DNA from: Clostridiaceae bacterium HFYG-1003
Lineage (GTDB): Bacteria > Bacillota > Clostridia > Clostridiales > Clostridiaceae
Direction: 5' to 3'
Assembly (NCBI GenBank): GCA_024579835.1
Contig: CP102060.1
Coordinates: 372,001-436,000, forward strand
Length of the DNA stretch: 64,000 bases
In this document: piece after piece, positions 32,346-43,018 of the stretch
How the letters are laid out: the number at the start of each line of letters is the position of its first letter
Numbering within the stretch: the stretch's first letter is position 1
The notes under the pieces: model-generated
Seen by the model: only the letters and a program-made list of their open reading frames with translations
What the model was told of the DNA's origin: nothing
Databases searched by the model: none
Program-made: the position numbers and the translations under genes

Positions 32346-33909
32346 TTCCGGGATGATAGTGTCAACTTACTTTCGGTTCAAAAATTGAATAGGCCTGCCG
32401 TGCGGATTCCAAGTAGCCCGGGTTTTACGATTTATACCACCCAAAATGAGGCGTTGCATAGCTGATTGAACCTTGTTTTACCGGGTAGACCCGGCTATTC
32501 TTCACGATCCGTTTTTCCAGCCTCAAAAGTCGGGCTTCCTTCTTCTTTTCTTTCTCTTTGGCAGCGAAGTAGCCCATGAGATCCCCGCCATTGAGGACGA
32601 AAACTCGCATGCGCGCTATATTCTCAGCACCTACTGTGCTCCACCCCATCGGGCGTGATGATAACCGTGAGGAAAGCACATGACTGACATGCCCTTCCGC
32701 ACTGCAGCCCTGATAGCCCGACTTGGCCGCGTTCTGGATCGATTCCCAGTTGGACAAAAGATAGGTTTTCATCTCGCCTAACTTCTTTTCCTGGGTCTTT
32801 TTAAGCGGCAATCCCGCCGCTGATTCGAAGAATGTGTTGATGTCCTCAAGGGAGTCCATGCTGATGGCGTCTTTGAGGTACCAGTAATATTCATCCTTTG
32901 TCCCTTTGTAGGAATCAATCGGCGTTGCCGCCTGGCGCAGGGCCTTTTCCAGGTGGAACTTATCCAGATAGAGCTTGCATCGAGGCAGAATCTGGGCACC
33001 CATCTTGATCCAGGACGCCCCATCCCCTGATAAGGAGATTTCCTCGATCTTATCCACTTCATAAGCCGAGTTCAGGTAATCGAACACTTCGTACCACAGT
33101 TCATCCGAGTTGCCCTTGTAGAAGCCTGCAAATCGACGTACACCCATTAAGGCCTTGCGTCTCTTCCCGACACTCTGCTGCCCCTCATGGACGTAGATCA
33201 GCCGCATCTGCTGATTGGAACCGTCCTGCATAGCTACATGATCCTCATCGGCCTCAATATAGATCCGAGATACCACTTTTTTCTGAGGCAGGGGTCCCTC
33301 AGAAGACTCAATGTTCCCCAGTCGATGGACCAGATTCATTACCGTAGTGCGGCTGGTAATTCCGCTGCTTGCATAGCGCTCCACCGTCCCCTGGTAAGAA
33401 ATATCTTTAGCACTGGAGAGAAGACACGAGGCTAGTTCCCGGCTGATTCTCTGATGGGGCTCAAGGCCCAGAAGACGATCCACCAGACACACATGGTGAT
33501 TAGTCTTTTTATCCCGAAAGTACGTCCGGTCAAAGACCACAGGTCCGGCTGTAGTAGCGATGGTTTTTGTTTGATTACGCCGTTCGATGGAGTAATCCTT
33601 TTTGCGTAACTGTGAGTTCCTCAGGCGCTCATCGAGTACCTGAACATAATCCTGGATCTGCTCACGGGCAATCCGATCCGTCAGCTCGTGAGTCTCCTGG
33701 ACCACCTGATCCATGGTGAGGGTACCGCTTGCCATTCTTGAATCAAAACCTTGTCTGAGAGAGGTGAACATTGAGTTGAAATCTGTTAAGATAGGCATGA
33801 GAATAAGTCCTTTCGTGTAGTTTGTTTGTTGTTGTTACTAACATTCTAGCACTTGGGCTTATTCTCTTTCATTTTCGACCTACAGTAACTTTACACTAAG
33901 TTCCGGGAT
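32346..33909 (-). mobile_element. ISLre2-family insertion sequence, copy 2 (inverted)
   Basis: The element spans 32355-33900 (1546 bp, the same as copy 1) in opposite orientation. A perfect nine-base target duplication TTCCGGGAT is present at 32346-32354 and 33901-33909. The ends match copy 1 apart from the first base of the left end. It landed between the divergent phosphodiesterase and ung genes and separated their promoter regions. Confidence 0.95.
32425..33798 (-). CDS. ISLre2 family transposase (UPF0236-type), copy 2
   Basis: The 457-residue transposase is the same length as copy 1, with intact motifs IEADEDHVAMQ, LSGDGASWIK and FHLEKALRQ. It differs from copy 1 at about ten residues, including FDRTYFR versus FGRTYFR and VKNSR versus VKKSR. 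Both copies appear functional. Confidence 0.93.
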   Translation of the reverse strand: MPILTDFNSMFTSLRQGFDSRMASGTLTMDQVVQETHELTDRIAREQIQDYVQVLDERLRNSQLRKKDYSIERRNQTKTIATTAGPVVFDRTYFRDKKTNHHVCLVDRLLGLEPHQRISRELASCLLSSAKDISYQGTVERYASSGITSRTTVMNLVHRLGNIESSEGPLPQKKVVSRIYIEADEDHVAMQDGSNQQMRLIYVHEGQQSVGKRRKALMGVRRFAGFYKGNSDELWYEVFDYLNSAYEVDKIEEISLSGDGASWIKMGAQILPRCKLYLDKFHLEKALRQAATPIDSYKGTKDEYYWYLKDAISMDSLEDINTFFESAAGLPLKKTQEKKLGEMKTYLLSNWESIQNAAKSGYQGCSAEGHVSHVLSSRLSSRPMGWSTVGAENIARMRVFVLNGGDLMGYFAAKEKEKKKEARLLRLEKRIVKNSRVYPVKQGSISYATPHFGWYKS

Positions 33910-33974
33910 GGAGTTCGGCCCCGGAAGTTATAGTACAATAGAAGCAGACAACCCCAGGAAGGAGTAGACAGAAC

Positions 33975-34643
33975 ATGATTCAGATCGGCAATGACTGGGA
34001 CGATGTCCTCAAAGATGTATTCCAGTCGGAACACTACCTCAGGCTGAGAGAATTTTTAATCCAGGAGTACCGCACCCAGACCATATATCCGCCCAAACAT
34101 GATATTTTTAACGCCCTGAAGGCCACCCCGTTTGGTGAGGTCAAGGCCGTGATCCTGGGCCAGGATCCTTATCACGGGCCAAACCAGGCCCACGGCATGT
34201 GTTTTTCGGTCAGGCCGGGTGTGAAAATCCCGCCTTCGCTGATGAACATCTACAAGGAACTGCATGCCGAATTCGGCTGTCCCATTCCCAACCACGGCTA
34301 CCTGGCCGATTGGTCGAAGGAAGGGGTGCTGCTGCTCAACACGATTCTGACGGTGCGGGAAAGCAAGCCGCTGAGCCATAAGGGCTGTGGCTGGGAAGAA
34401 ATCACGGATACGATCATACATCGCCTGAATGACCGGGAAAAGCCCATGGTGTTCCTGCTCTGGGGAGCCCCGGCTCAGCAGAAAGCCCGGCTCATTAATT
34501 CAGAACGACATTTGATCCTGAAAACCACGCACCCCTCTCCGCTGTCGGCGCACCGCGGTTTTTTGGGCTGTGGACATTTCAAGCAGGCCAATGAGTTTCT
34601 GGCACAGAACGGACTTGGACCCATCGACTGGACGATCCGCTGA
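33975..34643 (+). CDS. ung: Uracil-DNA glycosylase
   Basis: The 222-residue protein is family-1 UDG, which removes uracil from DNA after cytosine deamination or dUMP misincorporation. The catalytic water-activating motif GQDPYHG is near residue 61, and the DNA-intercalation loop HPSPLSAHRGF is near residue 180, both complete. A GGAAGGAG site precedes the ATG. The NUDIX gene follows 15 bases later, so the two are one transcript. The copy-2 IS element lies only 66 bases upstream and may have displaced the original promoter. Confidence 0.95.
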   Translation: MIQIGNDWDDVLKDVFQSEHYLRLREFLIQEYRTQTIYPPKHDIFNALKATPFGEVKAVILGQDPYHGPNQAHGMCFSVRPGVKIPPSLMNIYKELHAEFGCPIPNHGYLADWSKEGVLLLNTILTVRESKPLSHKGCGWEEITDTIIHRLNDREKPMVFLLWGAPAQQKARLINSERHLILKTTHPSPLSAHRGFLGCGHFKQANEFLAQNGLGPIDWTIR

Positions 34644-34657
34644 GAAAGGAGAAGACA

Positions 34658-35185
34658 ATGAAAGAAATTATCAAAAAGCAGGAACAGGTATTTCAAGGGG
34701 ATTTCCTGAAGGTGGATCGCGTGCTGGTGGAACTTCCCAATGGACGGGAAGGGATCCGGGACATTGTCCGCCATCCGGGGGCGGTGGCAGTTCTTGCCAT
34801 CAATGACGAGGATGAAATTCTGCTGGAGTACCAGTACCGGACTGCTTTAGACGAAGTCATCCTGGAGATTCCGGCCGGCAAGGTTGATCCGGCGGAAGAC
34901 CGGACGGCGGCCGCTCACCGGGAACTGGAAGAAGAAACCGGGTTCTCAGCCCGGTCCATGGAATACCTGGGGGATGTGGCCCTGGCTGCCGGATATTCAG
35001 ATGAGAAAATCTCGCTTTACCTGGCCCGCGGACTCTCCGAGGGCCAGGAACACCGCGATGAAGACGAGTTCCTCGAGTGGGAATTTGTTCCACGGTCCCA
35101 GGTCCTGGAATGGATCCGTACCAATCAGATTCAGGATTCCAAGACCATCTGCGCCATGTTCTATCTGAGCCTGCGTGAGTTCTAA
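34658..35185 (+). CDS. NUDIX hydrolase, ADP-ribose pyrophosphatase-like
   Basis: The 175-residue protein has the NUDIX box GKVDPAEDRTAAAHRELEEE (GX5EX7REUXEE) near residues 72-92 and the upstream ILEIPAGKV segment that typifies ADP-ribose pyrophosphatase (NudF-like) members. It would split ADP-ribose or a related nucleoside diphosphate. A GAAAGGAG site sits at correct spacing. Grouping with ung and, convergently, alkA gives a small nucleotide-sanitation and DNA-repair cluster. Confidence 0.88.
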   Translation: MKEIIKKQEQVFQGDFLKVDRVLVELPNGREGIRDIVRHPGAVAVLAINDEDEILLEYQYRTALDEVILEIPAGKVDPAEDRTAAAHRELEEETGFSARSMEYLGDVALAAGYSDEKISLYLARGLSEGQEHRDEDEFLEWEFVPRSQVLEWIRTNQIQDSKTICAMFYLSLREF

Positions 35186-35276
35186 TTCCTAAGGAGCGAT
35201 GCTTCGGCAGATACTCTTTGAGTAACTAACCGAAAGAAAAAGAGGTGCGATCATTCCGGATCCTGCCCAAAGAGTC

Positions 35277-35307
35277 AAGCCGCTGTCCAAAGATTGGACA
35301 GCGGCTT
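35277..35307. terminator. Perfect hairpin between the NUDIX and alkA genes
   Basis: AAGCCGCTGTCCAA pairs with TTGGACAGCGGCTT around a short loop. There is no T-run on either side, so it may be a stabilising stem or a weak terminator for the convergent genes. Confidence 0.5.
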
Positions 35308-35342
35308 ATGATCTTCCGGGAGTTTGTTTCAAGACATAAATC

Positions 35343-35417
35343 AAGTGTATACATTAGAAGATATTACAAATGTTTAATTCAAAAGAAATTACAAGTGTTT
35401 ACTTCAGGAGATATTAC
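35343..35417. repeat. Three tandem 25-bp units
   Basis: Three 25-base units of the form AA(G/A)TGTTTA-TTCA-(A/G)AGA-ATTAC follow one another without gaps, with the first copy most diverged. The array is in the convergent gap between the NUDIX and alkA genes. Confidence 0.85.
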
Positions 35418-35474
35418 ATAAAATAGTCCATGGAGTATTCCCGGAGACATTCTGCTTTTGGGGGTGGGCCGGTG

Positions 35475-36152
35475 TCATTCCGTGGCACCTGGTGAACCCT
35501 GGTCTTGTTGGGCGACCGCAGCGGATGGAATCGGTTCATGGGACAGTTCCCAAAAGTAGAGGGATGCGATGGAGTTGTAAGGGGAGAGACGTCTGCGGAT
35601 TTCTTCGAACTGGGCTTTGGTCAGGGCTTCCATCCTGTAGAGGGTCTGAATGCCCCGGCGAATGGCAAGATCACCGTAGCTCAAGACATCCGGCCGCTGC
35701 AGGGAGAAGATCAGGAGCATTTCGGCCGTCCAGCGGCCGATTCCGGGCAGCTGACTCAACCGGCGGATTACTTCTTCATCCGGCAGGTCGTGGAGCTGAG
35801 TCAGGTCCAGTTCCCCTGAATCAACCTGTCCGGCAATGGTCAGGATCCAGTCCGTCTTTTTGTAGGAAAGTCCGCAGGCTTTGATGCGATCGCGATCCAG
35901 GGACAGGATATTCCGGGCGGTAACCGGCCCTGTCAGAGTCTTCAGTCTGTTCCAGACCGTTTCATAAGCTTTTTTGGCAATTTGCTGGCTGACAATGGAA
36001 GAGATCAGGGCTTCGAACAGGTCCGGAACAATCGGCCGCTGAATGAGGCCGATTCGCCGGATGGCCTGAGCCAGGCGTTCATCCCTGCGGGCCAGCTCTT
36101 CGATTTCCTTGGGGCCGTAAGGAAAGACCGGAGATGGAGTGATCTGCGTCAT
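35475..36152 (-). CDS. alkA: DNA-3-methyladenine glycosylase II, HhH-GPD family
   Basis: The 225-residue protein removes alkylated purines from DNA. The helix-hairpin-helix is LPGIGRWTAEMLL near residues 135-147 and the catalytic aspartate follows in SYGDLAIRRG near residue 162. It lacks the N-terminal TBP-like domain of E. coli AlkA, the usual form in Gram-positive bacteria. Its start overlaps the stop of the ABC permease gene by four bases (ATGA), so it is translated from the exporter transcript. Confidence 0.9.
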   Translation of the reverse strand: MTQITPSPVFPYGPKEIEELARRDERLAQAIRRIGLIQRPIVPDLFEALISSIVSQQIAKKAYETVWNRLKTLTGPVTARNILSLDRDRIKACGLSYKKTDWILTIAGQVDSGELDLTQLHDLPDEEVIRRLSQLPGIGRWTAEMLLIFSLQRPDVLSYGDLAIRRGIQTLYRMEALTKAQFEEIRRRLSPYNSIASLYFWELSHEPIPSAAVAQQDQGSPGATE

Positions 36153-37813
36153 GGTCTGTCCTGGAATGAGCGCTGTGCCAGAATCGGCAGCTGCCGATAG
36201 ATCAGCGCGTTCAAGACCGCGAGAACGACAAAGAACACCGCGAACAGAACGAACTTATCCAGGGGAACAAACAGATAGAGGACAACGGGGAGAGCTCCAG
36301 CCACCATCGAACCGAAGGATGAAATCATGGCATTGAAATTGTTCTTGACCGCTTTCTGTTCCGTGGTCCAGGTCAGGACGGGCTTGACGATGTCCAGGCT
36401 GAGCATGGCGAAGTTCAGCGCCAGCGACAGGAGCAGGCCCAGGATAATTCCGGCGGCCACTGCCCAGGCAGCCGGCCGAAGCAGGATAATGGCGGGGACC
36501 AGAAGGATCATGACTCCTGCCAGTTCAACGACCATGGCGGGGATCAGCTTGCCCATGAGCTGGGTGCGGTAGGGAACCGGAATGTATTTCATAAAGCTGA
36601 AGTTGCTGCCTTCCCGGGTAATGGCAGTGGCAGCAATCAGATTAAGTCCGGCATAGAAGGCCATGAGGGCCATAATGCCGATAATGACCATGTCCGGCTT
36701 GACATACTGCCGAATCTGATTGAAATCAGACATTCCGATCTCTGTAGCCAGTTCGTTCAGGTCTCCGCCGAACAGGACCGGGAAGATAAAGAACACCGGC
36801 ATGATCAGGCTCACCAGAATGCAGTTGAGAAAATACGGGGGAGTCCGAAGCAGAATGCGCATTTCCTTGACGGCAATCGCCATCATGGCACTGCTTCTTC
36901 TGGTGGAAGCGGACATTTCCTTGACGCTGAGAGACTTGCGGCGCATGCCGGATTCCTTCAGGCCCTTGGCGCCGTCGATATAGAGCATGTTTCCGAGCTG
37001 ATAGAATACGAAGATGAACGCGCCGCAGACGGCCAGAGCCAGTCCGGTGTAGAGCAGGAAGGTGCCGGCTGAACCGAAGATTGCGCGGTGCATCAGGGTG
37101 GTGGCGGGGAATACCGCGGAAAGCACATTGAACAGTGTTCCCTGAGTCTGAAGCAGAGCCGGGAGACCGTCCGAAGTGCTGTTGGCCAGGCGCTGCATAA
37201 TGCTGGACATAGACAGAGCAATGAAAATACCTACAAGGGATGAGAGCAGGGTGAAGCGATCCTTGTTCCGGAAGAGCTTTGAGAAGCGCATCAGGATCAT
37301 GCACAGGATCGCCATGATCGCCAGAGGTGCAATGGGCAGTATGATCATGGTCAGGAGCACTTTGAGATAAAACAGCGGTCCCTGTCCATCCATGACGCCG
37401 AACACCACGAAGGAGGGATAGAAAATAGCCAGGGTGCTGATGACTTCGTAAAAAGCTACGATCATGAACTTGGCCAGAACCAGAGCTCCGGGCTTGATCG
37501 GCAGATACAGGTAGTTCTCAATGTCGCTGGAGTAATAGAAGACGCTCATGACATAGAAAAAGCCGAAAATCAGAACGATAAAGGAAGCTCCGAACAGCAG
37601 CAGCTTCAGCAGCAGATCCTGCATTCCCATCATTTTGAATGGGGGATACAGTTCCGCGATGATGGGAGCGAAGGACACTCCGGCTAAGAGCAGGAGCAGG
37701 ATCAGTCCGATGACCTTAAAAATCCCCTTAATCCGACCGGAGCGCTGCATGTTGATTTCCAGCACATCCTCCGATCGAAACATTGTTTTGAATAGAAGCA
37801 GTGTTTTATTCAT
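36149..37813 (-). CDS. ABC exporter permease
   Basis: The 554-residue protein has about twelve membrane helices in two halves, with a soluble insertion of about 50 residues near position 290. It resembles the large permeases of the putative bacterial ABC exporter group that pair with one soluble ATPase. The upstream ATPase gene overlaps it by 8 bases and alkA follows with a four-base overlap. What is exported is not known. Confidence 0.85.
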   Translation of the reverse strand: MNKTLLLFKTMFRSEDVLEINMQRSGRIKGIFKVIGLILLLLLAGVSFAPIIAELYPPFKMMGMQDLLLKLLLFGASFIVLIFGFFYVMSVFYYSSDIENYLYLPIKPGALVLAKFMIVAFYEVISTLAIFYPSFVVFGVMDGQGPLFYLKVLLTMIILPIAPLAIMAILCMILMRFSKLFRNKDRFTLLSSLVGIFIALSMSSIMQRLANSTSDGLPALLQTQGTLFNVLSAVFPATTLMHRAIFGSAGTFLLYTGLALAVCGAFIFVFYQLGNMLYIDGAKGLKESGMRRKSLSVKEMSASTRRSSAMMAIAVKEMRILLRTPPYFLNCILVSLIMPVFFIFPVLFGGDLNELATEIGMSDFNQIRQYVKPDMVIIGIMALMAFYAGLNLIAATAITREGSNFSFMKYIPVPYRTQLMGKLIPAMVVELAGVMILLVPAIILLRPAAWAVAAGIILGLLLSLALNFAMLSLDIVKPVLTWTTEQKAVKNNFNAMISSFGSMVAGALPVVLYLFVPLDKFVLFAVFFVVLAVLNALIYRQLPILAQRSFQDRP

Positions 37814-38531
37814 TTTCCGTCAGCTCCAGGAACATCTGCTCCAGACTGGTGTTTTCACCCAGTGTTTCTCGCAGATTCTGCACGTTTCCGACATACAGCA
37901 GCTTACCTTTGTTGATAATCGCGACCCGGTCGCAGATTTTTTCCGCTACTTCCAGCACATGGGTGGAGAAGAAGACGATATTGCCCCGGTCGGCGTGGGA
38001 TCTCATGCGCTCCTTCAAAATATAGGAGGATTTGGGATCCAGGCCGGTCATTGGTTCATCCAGAATCCAGGCATTCGGTTCATGGATCAAAGCACCCATC
38101 AGGACGATCTTCTGACGCATACCATGGGAGTAGCTCTGAATCTTGTCTCCCAGCGCCGAAGTCATCTCGAAATCGCGAGCCATCTGCTCGATTCGCTGCT
38201 GCCGGTCCTGGGGCGGTACATTATAGATATCTCCCATGAAGTTGAGATATTCAATTCCCCGCAGGCGGATATAAATGTCCGGATTGTCCGGTACATAGCC
38301 AAACTGGCTTTTGGCCTGAATGGGATCCTTCAGGATATCGATGCCGTTGACTTCGATCTGTCCGGATGTCGGCGGAGTGATCCCGACCAGCATTTTCAGC
38401 GTGGTGGTCTTGCCGGCGCCGTTGGGTCCCAGAAAGCCGAAGATTTCGCCCGGCTGAATTTCAAGCGACAGCCCGTCAACGGCCTTATGCGTACCGTTGT
38501 AGACTTTGGTGACTTCATCAAAACGAATCAT
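37806..38531 (-). CDS. ABC transporter ATP-binding protein
   Basis: The 241-residue ATPase has Walker A GPNGAGKTT near residue 36, the signature SYSHGMRQK (in place of LSGGQ) near residue 135, Walker B AWILDEPMTGLD near residue 155 and the H-loop in FFSTHVLEVAE. It powers the following permease. The spacing to the permease and alkA indicates one operon. A near-perfect palindrome (38572-38599) upstream is a likely operator. Confidence 0.93.
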   Translation of the reverse strand: MIRFDEVTKVYNGTHKAVDGLSLEIQPGEIFGFLGPNGAGKTTTLKMLVGITPPTSGQIEVNGIDILKDPIQAKSQFGYVPDNPDIYIRLRGIEYLNFMGDIYNVPPQDRQQRIEQMARDFEMTSALGDKIQSYSHGMRQKIVLMGALIHEPNAWILDEPMTGLDPKSSYILKERMRSHADRGNIVFFSTHVLEVAEKICDRVAIINKGKLLYVGNVQNLRETLGENTSLEQMFLELTENE

Positions 38532-38571
38532 GTTTGCTACCTCGTATCCTGTCTTATTTTTACGTATATAA

Positions 38572-38599
38572 TGATATCACAATCTGTGTTGTGAAATCA
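38572..38599 (-). promoter_or_regulatory. Palindrome upstream of the ABC exporter operon
   Basis: TGATATCACAA-(6)-TTGTGAAATCA is an 11-base inverted repeat with one mismatch, located 40-70 bases before the ATPase start. The minus strand also shows ATTATAT just downstream, as a -10 might. No regulator gene is adjacent, so the binding protein is unknown. A YtrA-type GntR regulator would be typical for such exporters. Confidence 0.45.
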
Positions 38600-38860
38600 T
38601 TCACATCGAGTTAACTATAGGATTGCCATATTAAACTTGTATTAAACTTTTATGAAGACCATAACAGATTCGCCATCCGGTCGATGGACGGATTTAATCC
38701 ATGAAGTCCTGAACCTAGAACTGTCATAATTCGGTTTTCGGTACCGTCGAACCGACGAACAGATTTGACACAGGTTCCGGGGTATTTTTTGAAGCAAACC
38801 GGTTTTTGCTATATACTTAGGAGAAGAGCTTTTTTGAGTTTTTACAATGGGAGGTCCGGC
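38600..38860. other. Gap between the ABC operon and lepB, nothing recognised
   Basis: The only structure seen is a repeated TATTAAACTT near 38630-38648. A lepB promoter could include TATATACT near 38812-38818. Confidence 0.3.
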
Positions 38861-39379
38861 ATGCCTAGTACTGAAACCGCATTTCGATTGACCCTGCTGC
38901 TTCTGGCCGGCCTGCGGCTGTACCTGATGTGGTTCTCTTTCTTTCGGATCCAGGTTCCCAGCGGATCCATGCTGCCGCTGATTCAGCCGGGTGATCGCCT
39001 GCTGGTCCGGCGGATCACGGGAAGCGGAACGATCCGAAGGGGCGATCTTCTGGTGTTTCGATCCACGGCCCGGCAAAAGGGCGACGGCAGCCTGGTCATG
39101 ATCAAGCGGCTGATCGGTCTGCCCGGAGAAACGGTGGAAATTCGGCAGGGAAAGATTTATGTCAATGACACTCCTCTGAATGAGCCTTATATTAAGGGAC
39201 ATACCAAAGGAGAGCACCTTTTTCACATCCCCCTCGGATCCTGTCTCTTTCTGGGAGACAACCGCGAAGACTCGCATGACGCCAGAGTCTGGCAGGAACC
39301 CTTTGTTCGCCGGCGTGAAATCATGGGGAAAGTCATTCTGCGGTTCGGACCCATCCGACGAATGGGATATCTTAAGTAA
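38861..39379 (+). CDS. lepB: Signal peptidase I
   Basis: The 172-residue protein is the small Gram-positive form: one N-terminal membrane helix (about 8-27), then the catalytic serine in QVPSGSMLP near residue 36 and the lysine in MIKRLIGLPGE near residue 82. The closing box LFLGDNREDSHDAR follows. It removes signal peptides at the outer face of the membrane. The ATG at 38861 has GGAGGT in front. The NlpC/P60 hydrolase in this window would be among its substrates; lipoproteins are cut by another enzyme. Confidence 0.93.
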   Translation: MPSTETAFRLTLLLLAGLRLYLMWFSFFRIQVPSGSMLPLIQPGDRLLVRRITGSGTIRRGDLLVFRSTARQKGDGSLVMIKRLIGLPGETVEIRQGKIYVNDTPLNEPYIKGHTKGEHLFHIPLGSCLFLGDNREDSHDARVWQEPFVRRREIMGKVILRFGPIRRMGYLK

Positions 39380-39571
39380 AATTTAATCTAAGCTCTATAC
39401 AATGAACTGATGTGGATCTTCAGGAAGCAGAAGGAAGTTTTCCGTTTCCCGCAGTCCCTTTTCGAAACGTTTGACCATGGCATTGATCAATTCCGGCGCC
39501 GGACCAGATACGGTCCGTCCAGCCGCGACAACCCGTCCCAATGGGACAGCAACAAAAGGAAGGGCACCACG

Positions 39572-40870
39572 ATGAATTTAAAAGCAAGAATAGAAAGTTA
39601 TCAGGAAGACATGCTCCGGGATCTGAACCGGCTGCTAGCTCACGATTCGGTGGCAGGAGAGCCCAAGACCGGCGCACCCTGCGGCGAAGCGGTAGCGCAG
39701 TGTCTGGAGGAAGCTCTGGCCATTGCCAGAGAACTGGGCCTGTCAACCCGCAATGTCGAAGGCTGGGTGGGAGAAGCTTCCCATGGCCAGGGGGATGACT
39801 ATGTCGCCATCCTGGGTCATCTGGACATTGTTCCGGTCGGAAACGACTGGACCACCAACCCATTTGGAGAAATCAGGGACGGAAGAATCTACGGCCGCGG
39901 GACCAATGACGACAAAGGTCCGCTGGTAGCCGCTCTGTACGCCCTGAAAGCACTTCGGGAAGAAGGTGCGGTTCTGACTTCCCCGGTGCGTGTGATTATG
40001 GGGACCTGTGAAGAAACCGGCGGACCGGATATCGAAACCTATCTCAAGTCAGCGCCGCAACCCAAAGCCGGCTTCACCCCGGATGCCTCCTTCCCCGTGA
40101 TCTACGCGGAAAAGGGGATCCTGCGGGTTGAACTGAGAAAGCCGCTCAAGACCTCGGACATTGAGATTCTTGAACTGACGGGGGGCAGCGCGCCCAATAT
40201 GGTTCCCGATAAAGCTACATTGAGCTACTGTCTGGACGGAGAGTCCACCAAACTGGCGCTCAAAGGCCTGTCAGCTCATGGCTCCACGCCGGAACTGGGG
40301 GATAACGCCATTCTGAAGTTATTCCGCAGCATGAAGCAGCTGGATCGCCGGCTGGCACCGGAAATGGAGTTCCTGCTGGATGCATTTGCCGATGTCAACG
40401 GCGAGCATCTGGGCATCGGACTGTCCGATGAGCCCTCCGGCAAACTGACCTGTAACCTGGGACAGCTAATGTGCGACGGCGGTCAGATGAAGCTGGTGCT
40501 TGACCTGAGAATCCCGGTGACCTTTACCGACGCAGACGTCATCAGCGCGCTGCGCCTGAAGTTTGCGCCCCGGGGCTACCAACTGTCCTTCGGTGAATTT
40601 ACACCGCCGCTCTACTACCCCGAGGATCTGCCCATGATCCAGTCACTGATGAGTGTATACCAGGAAGTAACTGGCGATGAGTCCGCCCGTCCCATTGCCA
40701 TCGGCGGCGGCACCTACGCCAAGTCCATGAACAATGTGGTGGCCTTCGGACCCGGCCTGCCGGGGCGTGAAGAAGTCGATCACATCGCGGATGAATTCAT
40801 CCGGATTGAAGATCTGCTGACCTGGACCCATATCTACGCAAAAGCCATCCTTGCTTTATCCAATTTGTAA
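39572..40870 (+). CDS. M20 dipeptidase, PepV/Sapep type
   Basis: The 432-residue protein has metal-site motifs of the M20 family: LGHLDIVPVG near residue 79, GRGTNDDKGP near residue 110 and GTCEETGGPD near residue 145, then the lid domain and a closing GGGTYAKSM with histidine region. This is the PepV-like subgroup of dipeptidases, with two metal ions. It follows lepB by 192 bases and probably has its own promoter. The ATG at 39572 has an AAGGAAGGG site; an upstream frame to 39410 has no site. Confidence 0.88.
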   Translation: MNLKARIESYQEDMLRDLNRLLAHDSVAGEPKTGAPCGEAVAQCLEEALAIARELGLSTRNVEGWVGEASHGQGDDYVAILGHLDIVPVGNDWTTNPFGEIRDGRIYGRGTNDDKGPLVAALYALKALREEGAVLTSPVRVIMGTCEETGGPDIETYLKSAPQPKAGFTPDASFPVIYAEKGILRVELRKPLKTSDIEILELTGGSAPNMVPDKATLSYCLDGESTKLALKGLSAHGSTPELGDNAILKLFRSMKQLDRRLAPEMEFLLDAFADVNGEHLGIGLSDEPSGKLTCNLGQLMCDGGQMKLVLDLRIPVTFTDADVISALRLKFAPRGYQLSFGEFTPPLYYPEDLPMIQSLMSVYQEVTGDESARPIAIGGGTYAKSMNNVVAFGPGLPGREEVDHIADEFIRIEDLLTWTHIYAKAILALSNL

Positions 40871-40894
40871 TGAAACCCGACAGGGAGGAACAAA

Positions 40895-42976
<2,082 letters not shown>

Positions 42977-43018
42977 ACAACACTGGGGAGAAAACCCCGT
43001 TTGGGGAGGAATATCAAT

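Noticed and set aside
19020-33900. Composite transposon made by the two ISLre2 copies
   Set aside because: Each copy has its own target duplication, which shows independent insertion.
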